Positions 61,267 through 64,000 of a stretch of DNA of 64,000 nt are shown piece after piece. The position numbers and the translations under genes are program-made. This DNA is from Pseudomonas azerbaijanoccidentalis (GTDB taxonomy: Bacteria; Pseudomonadota; Gammaproteobacteria; Pseudomonadales; Pseudomonadaceae), in the NCBI RefSeq assembly GCF_019145495.1, contig NZ_JAHSTU010000003.1:248001-312000 (forward strand), given 5' to 3'. Under the pieces are notes generated by a model that was given only the letters and a program-made list of their open reading frames with translations, searched no databases and was not told the DNA's origin. Numbering within the stretch: the first letter of the stretch is position 1; each line of letters opens with the position of its first letter.

Positions 61267-62076
61267 TTACGCGTTGAAAGTGCCCAGGGTCAGGGTCGCG
61301 GAGCCGCCGACTTCTTTTGCGAGTGTCGTTTTGAATTCCTGGGCGATTTCTTCTACCTGCTGTTCTTCGCCGGCCCAGCGCAGCTTGAGGGTCGGTTTGT
61401 CGTCACCGGTCAAGATGCTGAGCTTGAGCGTGAACACGCGGGTGCCCAGGCCTTCATACGGGATCAGTTCGAAGAACAGCGCCTCAATACGGCTCTCGGC
61501 GCTGGCAGCTTCGATGCTATCCATTGCGCTGCGGGAGGCGCCGAAGTTGTGTTCACTGCTTGTGGCCGAGCTGCGGGCTTCGATGGTGATGTTGCGAACA
61601 CTGGCGATGGCTGCGCTGATGGTCATGGTGCCCCCGCCTTCCTTACCCGCCACCAGGCTTAAGTGCCAGTCTTCGATCCACTCGGCCAGGTCACGTTGGC
61701 TGAGTTTCTTGCCGGCGATTTCTTGCAGTGCCTTGTACGCTGCGGTGGGCTTGAGTTTCAGGATCGCCACGTCATCCGCATGGCCGGGCGTGATCTCGTC
61801 GCCCAGGTTGAAGAACACTTTGCAGCTCATGTCGTCTTGATTGATGAAACCTTGCGCCTCTGCACCATTGCGAGAAATGGTGTAGTTGGCGAAGTCACGC
61901 AAGCTGTTGGTGTTGAGCGTGCCGCGGAAGCGGGAGCGCAACGCCTGGAAGATTTCCAGATTGTGAATTTTCACGTCTTCCGGCAAAGCGGTCACGGGTA
62001 CCAGCGTCGCCGGCAGGGTGGTAGCTGCATGTGCTTGAGCCAGGATGTGTTCGAGTGCGTCTTTAGCAAGTGGCAT
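61267..62076 (-). CDS. DUF2303 (YfdQ-like) phage protein
   Basis: 269 residues. NTNSLRDFANYTISRNGAEA and KKLSQRDLAEWIEDWHLSL are characteristic of the DUF2303 family seen in temperate phages. Function unknown. ATG 62076 with AAGGAAG upstream. Confidence 0.85.
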   Translation of the reverse strand: MPLAKDALEHILAQAHAATTLPATLVPVTALPEDVKIHNLEIFQALRSRFRGTLNTNSLRDFANYTISRNGAEAQGFINQDDMSCKVFFNLGDEITPGHADDVAILKLKPTAAYKALQEIAGKKLSQRDLAEWIEDWHLSLVAGKEGGGTMTISAAIASVRNITIEARSSATSSEHNFGASRSAMDSIEAASAESRIEALFFELIPYEGLGTRVFTLKLSILTGDDKPTLKLRWAGEEQQVEEIAQEFKTTLAKEVGGSATLTLGTFNA

Positions 62077-62126
62077 TGGTGCTTCCTTTTGGTGAGAGGA
62101 CTTGGTGATGCTTCTAGGTGATCGCG

Positions 62127-62468
62127 TTAGCGAGCGGCCACCGGGGTGTCTTCGCTTTTGAAGAGCTGCGCCGTCGGGTCGTTCTGGAACAAGGTCAGCC
62201 CCTGTGGCGTTAGGTACAGCGGGGTGTCGAGGGTCGAGTCTTCTCGCAACTTGCCGCGCTTGGTCGGTTGCGAAAAATCGAGGGTGTGACTGACGGCGAC
62301 CTGGTTGCTTTGGCCGATCTGTTTCAACTTCAGCTTGATGGTTACTTCGCCGGCTTTGCCATGGTCGATGACGCCTGCCGCGACGTTCGAGAGCGCCTGG
62401 CCGACCTGTTGGGCGAAGACGCCGGCATTGAGTGAGTTGAAAAAGTCATTCGTGTCTGTGGCTTTCAT
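62127..62468 (-). CDS. small phage protein of unknown function
   Basis: 113 residues: FFNSLNAGVFAQQVGQALS, then a beta-rich stretch (AGEVTIKLKLKQIG) and a variable C-terminus. It occurs next to DUF2303, and the two may work together. Family not recognised. Confidence 0.7.
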   Translation of the reverse strand: MKATDTNDFFNSLNAGVFAQQVGQALSNVAAGVIDHGKAGEVTIKLKLKQIGQSNQVAVSHTLDFSQPTKRGKLREDSTLDTPLYLTPQGLTLFQNDPTAQLFKSEDTPVAAR

Positions 62469-62527
62469 GTGCTGTGCCTCATTGAGTTGCAGTTGTTCGC
62501 CCCTGGACGGCAGGGGCCACCGGTGAA

Positions 62528-62770
62528 TCAGGCCGCTTGCTTCGCCGCTTGAGCGTCGAGGTAAGCGGCCAGGTTGTGCAGGTACACGACGGGTTTGGCC
62601 CGTGCGGAGTTGTGCAGGCGTGTCACGATCAGCGCGATGCGACCGGCCTTGATTTCATTCAGCAGGTAACGGTCGGTGCGGATGTGTGTGAAGTACTGTT
62701 CACGGACGGCCGACAAGGTCGGGCAGGGCGTGGCGAACTGTCGGCGCAATTGGTCGAGTGTGTTGCTCAC
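62528..62770 (-). CDS. PrtN-like (pyocin activator) small DNA-binding protein
   Basis: 80 residues with TLSAVREQYFTHIRTDRYLL, ALIVTRLHNSARAKPVVYL and a terminal HNLAAYLDAQA, the layout of the pyocin-activator PrtN family. GTG start 62770 overlapping the preceding stop (GTGA). It may activate late genes of this phage after DNA damage. Confidence 0.75.
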   Translation of the reverse strand: MSNTLDQLRRQFATPCPTLSAVREQYFTHIRTDRYLLNEIKAGRIALIVTRLHNSARAKPVVYLHNLAAYLDAQAAKQAA

Positions 62771-63150
62771 GCGGCTTCCTCCCCGAGCCCCTCCGATCGG
62801 GGCACCAACTTGAGGCGGATCAGTTCGGCGAGACCTTCTTTGCTTTTGCCCATGGCGGCGGCACAGATGTGGCCGTTGGCGTCTGCCACCACGGCGCCGA
62901 ATGGGTACTCAGGGCAATTGGTCGGGGTGACGTAGGCCACCTGGCCTTCTTGGATGACGTTATTGACGCAGCGGAATACCTCAGCCAGTTCCACGGTGCG
63001 GCAGGGGACGCTGTCCAGCAGGTCGATGGCTTCGCTCGCAGCACCGATCAGCGTCGCACGGCTGACCACGCCCGGACTGTCCAGGTAGATAGGAATCAGT
63101 CGAAGGGCGCCGAGGGCTTGGGTGTATGCGTTGAAGTAGTTGGTAGTCAT
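62767..63150 (-). CDS. phage protein of unknown function
   Basis: 127 residues, start ATG 63150 overlapping the previous stop. Helical N-terminus (NAYTQALGALRLIPIYL), then EAIDLLDSVPCRTVELAEVF and a beta-rich C-terminal half. Not recognised. Confidence 0.7.
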   Translation of the reverse strand: MTTNYFNAYTQALGALRLIPIYLDSPGVVSRATLIGAASEAIDLLDSVPCRTVELAEVFRCVNNVIQEGQVAYVTPTNCPEYPFGAVVADANGHICAAAMGKSKEGLAELIRLKLVPRSEGLGEEAA

Positions 63151-63428
63151 GCTGCAGCGTCCTTGTTGTGTGTCTTGATGCCGATGCCCAGCTGCTTTGC
63201 GAGCCAGTCCACGCCGCGCTCGGTGACCATCACCACGGCGTAGTGGCTGTAGGCTTTGATGTTGTCGTTCCAGCGACTGCGCGGATCGGAGAACAGGTAG
63301 CCACGATCGCGGTGCTGGCTTGCGAGGTCACCGCTTTGGGTCAGCACGCGGAGTGCACGCAGTTGCTCGCGAAACTTCCGAGGTTTGAGGCCGAGCACGG
63401 CAGCCGTTTCGTCCAGGGTGCGGTTCAT
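63147..63428 (-). CDS. KilAC/antirepressor-like small phage protein
   Basis: 93 residues. TLDETAAVLGLKPRKFREQL is a helix-turn-helix-like opening; AVVMVTERGVDWLAKQLG matches the terminal part of phage antirepressor KilAC domains. ATG 63428. Confidence 0.75.
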   Translation of the reverse strand: MNRTLDETAAVLGLKPRKFREQLRALRVLTQSGDLASQHRDRGYLFSDPRSRWNDNIKAYSHYAVVMVTERGVDWLAKQLGIGIKTHNKDAAA

Positions 63429-63438
63429 GGAGCTGTCC

Positions 63439-63810
63439 TCAGGCGGCGATCAGTTTGCGGACGCGGTCGAGCAAGGCTTCGGAGTCGGCCAGCGCTTGAT
63501 CGATCTGTGCTAAACGCCCGACTTGCCCTGGCGGCGCGGATTGAGCGGACTCGATTCGGCCGTTGGCAATGTCCTGGATGAATTCCCGCAGGTGCAGGTG
63601 ATTGGCCCGGTCCGCGCGCTTGAGTGTCAGTTCGCCGGTGTGGCCGCCCAGGTCGACGTTGATGACTGCGGTGGTGGCCGTGAGCTCGACTGCAAATTTC
63701 GCGTGGATGGTTTGCTCGGGTCGCTGGAGAGGGCATACGGCTGCGCCGCCGACCTGCAGCATGTGATGCAGCAGCTCTTGTTTTTCGAGGGGAATGAGAT
63801 AGCTATTCAT
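63439..63810 (-). CDS. phage protein of unknown function
   Basis: 123 residues, start ATG 63810 overlapping the upstream stop (ATGA). Alternating beta-like centre (TIHAKFAVELTATTAVINVD) and a C-terminal helical pair (GRLAQIDQALADSEALLDRV). Not recognised. Confidence 0.7.
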   Translation of the reverse strand: MNSYLIPLEKQELLHHMLQVGGAAVCPLQRPEQTIHAKFAVELTATTAVINVDLGGHTGELTLKRADRANHLHLREFIQDIANGRIESAQSAPPGQVGRLAQIDQALADSEALLDRVRKLIAA

Positions 63811-63983
63811 GCTGCGTCACCCCCAAAAGGCCGCGATCCATTGGCGGTGGTGCTGATAGGGGCGACAGCGGCGGGACGGCCTTTAGGGGTGGTGATTACC
63901 AAGAGGCCGGTTTGGCGCTGGATGGCTTCGACGGCGGCCCGACTACTGCACGCCGATGGGTGCAGGTAGACAGGGCAGCGCAT
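63807..63983 (-). CDS. 58-residue phage protein
   Basis: ATG 63983 to TGA 63807; the stop overlaps the next start by four bases, as at neighbouring junctions. Sequence includes CSSRAAVEAIQRQTG and TTPKGRPAAVAP. Its ribosome site is poor. The leader CACAGCA just before the start resembles the repeat used at 61186 and 62468. Confidence 0.6.
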   Translation of the reverse strand: MRCPVYLHPSACSSRAAVEAIQRQTGLLVITTPKGRPAAVAPISTTANGSRPFGGDAA

Positions 63984-64000
63984 ATTGCTGTGCTGTGTGG

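Larger units (their letters stand above)
59355..64000 (-). mobile_element. left end of a prophage or phage-like island (continues beyond window)
   Basis: Begins with a tyrosine integrase and excisionase next to folE, then a same-strand run of tightly packed small genes of phage type (DUF2303, PrtN-like activator, KilAC-like protein) with repeated four-base overlaps. No capsid, lysis or repressor gene is inside the window and the right attachment site lies outside. Confidence 0.9.

Noticed and set aside
1..64000. CRISPR arrays, rRNA genes, insertion sequences
   Set aside because: No regularly spaced direct repeats, rRNA sequence or transposase frames were seen.

Overview
The window reads as chromosome of a Pseudomonas of the P. 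fluorescens group. This rests on gene content and gene order I recognise from Pseudomonas (rdgC, an FKBP lipoprotein, an EAL/GGDEF protein, prc, a quinone oxidoreductase, an ABC operon, apeB, rluA, minCDE, lpxL), on high GC, and on thirteen palindromic REP-type pairs of two families typical of the genus. No database search was possible; all family names come from reading motifs.

Layout. 1-3.2 kb: 5' part of an SSF-type hybrid sensor kinase. 3.3-6.5 kb: a TetR regulator divergent from an MFS exporter, then a TDT/SLAC1 channel-like transporter. 6.6-11.1 kb: an MFS-acyltransferase fusion, a guanidinium exporter behind a guanidine-II riboswitch, a BASS transporter and rdgC. 11.2-11.9 kb: a duplicated tRNA-Val/tRNA-Asp operon. 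11.9-14.9 kb: a catalase-like protein coupled to a di-haem cytochrome c. 15.2-17.9 kb: FKBP isomerase, then a DUF1232 gene behind a perfect DnaA-box palindrome and a three-gene operon (XRE regulator, unknown, Sel1). 18.0-23.2 kb: an orphan RHS toxin, its low-GC C-terminal domain and a candidate immunity gene. 23.3-28.4 kb: c-di-GMP protein, prc protease, quinone oxidoreductase.

28.5-34.9 kb: a six-gene operon (binding protein, phosphodiesterase-like hydrolase, two permeases, ATPase, HAD phosphatase) divergent from a GntR/UTRA regulator, with matching operators at both promoters. It looks like an uptake-and-hydrolysis route for an organophosphorus compound. 35-44.9 kb: MscS-type channel, a 58-residue membrane protein, ApeB, a kinase-like protein, RluA-type synthase, MinCDE, LpxL and a patatin phospholipase.

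45.0-56.2 kb: a purine catabolism block. Two Tsx-like channels, a urate/xanthine permease, PuuD, AllA, allantoicase, UraD, allantoinase PuuE, divergent 5-hydroxyisourate hydrolase, and an AzgA-type purine permease together take purines/urate to ureidoglycolate and glyoxylate. Three promoters share a TTGT-N2-ACAA palindrome, and two transporter leaders carry A-rich Hfq/Crc-type motifs. 56.5-59.4 kb: MarR regulator/aminotransferase pair, glutaredoxin, FolE. 59.4-64.0 kb: the left end of a prophage whose integrase abuts the folE start codon; it continues past the window.

The most interesting items are the RHS C-terminal toxin with its immunity gene, the organophosphate operon with its operators, the shared purine operator, the DnaA-box palindrome, and two cases where a hairpin or a REP element is built into gene signals (a terminator in the EAL/GGDEF leader; REP-supplied stop codons).
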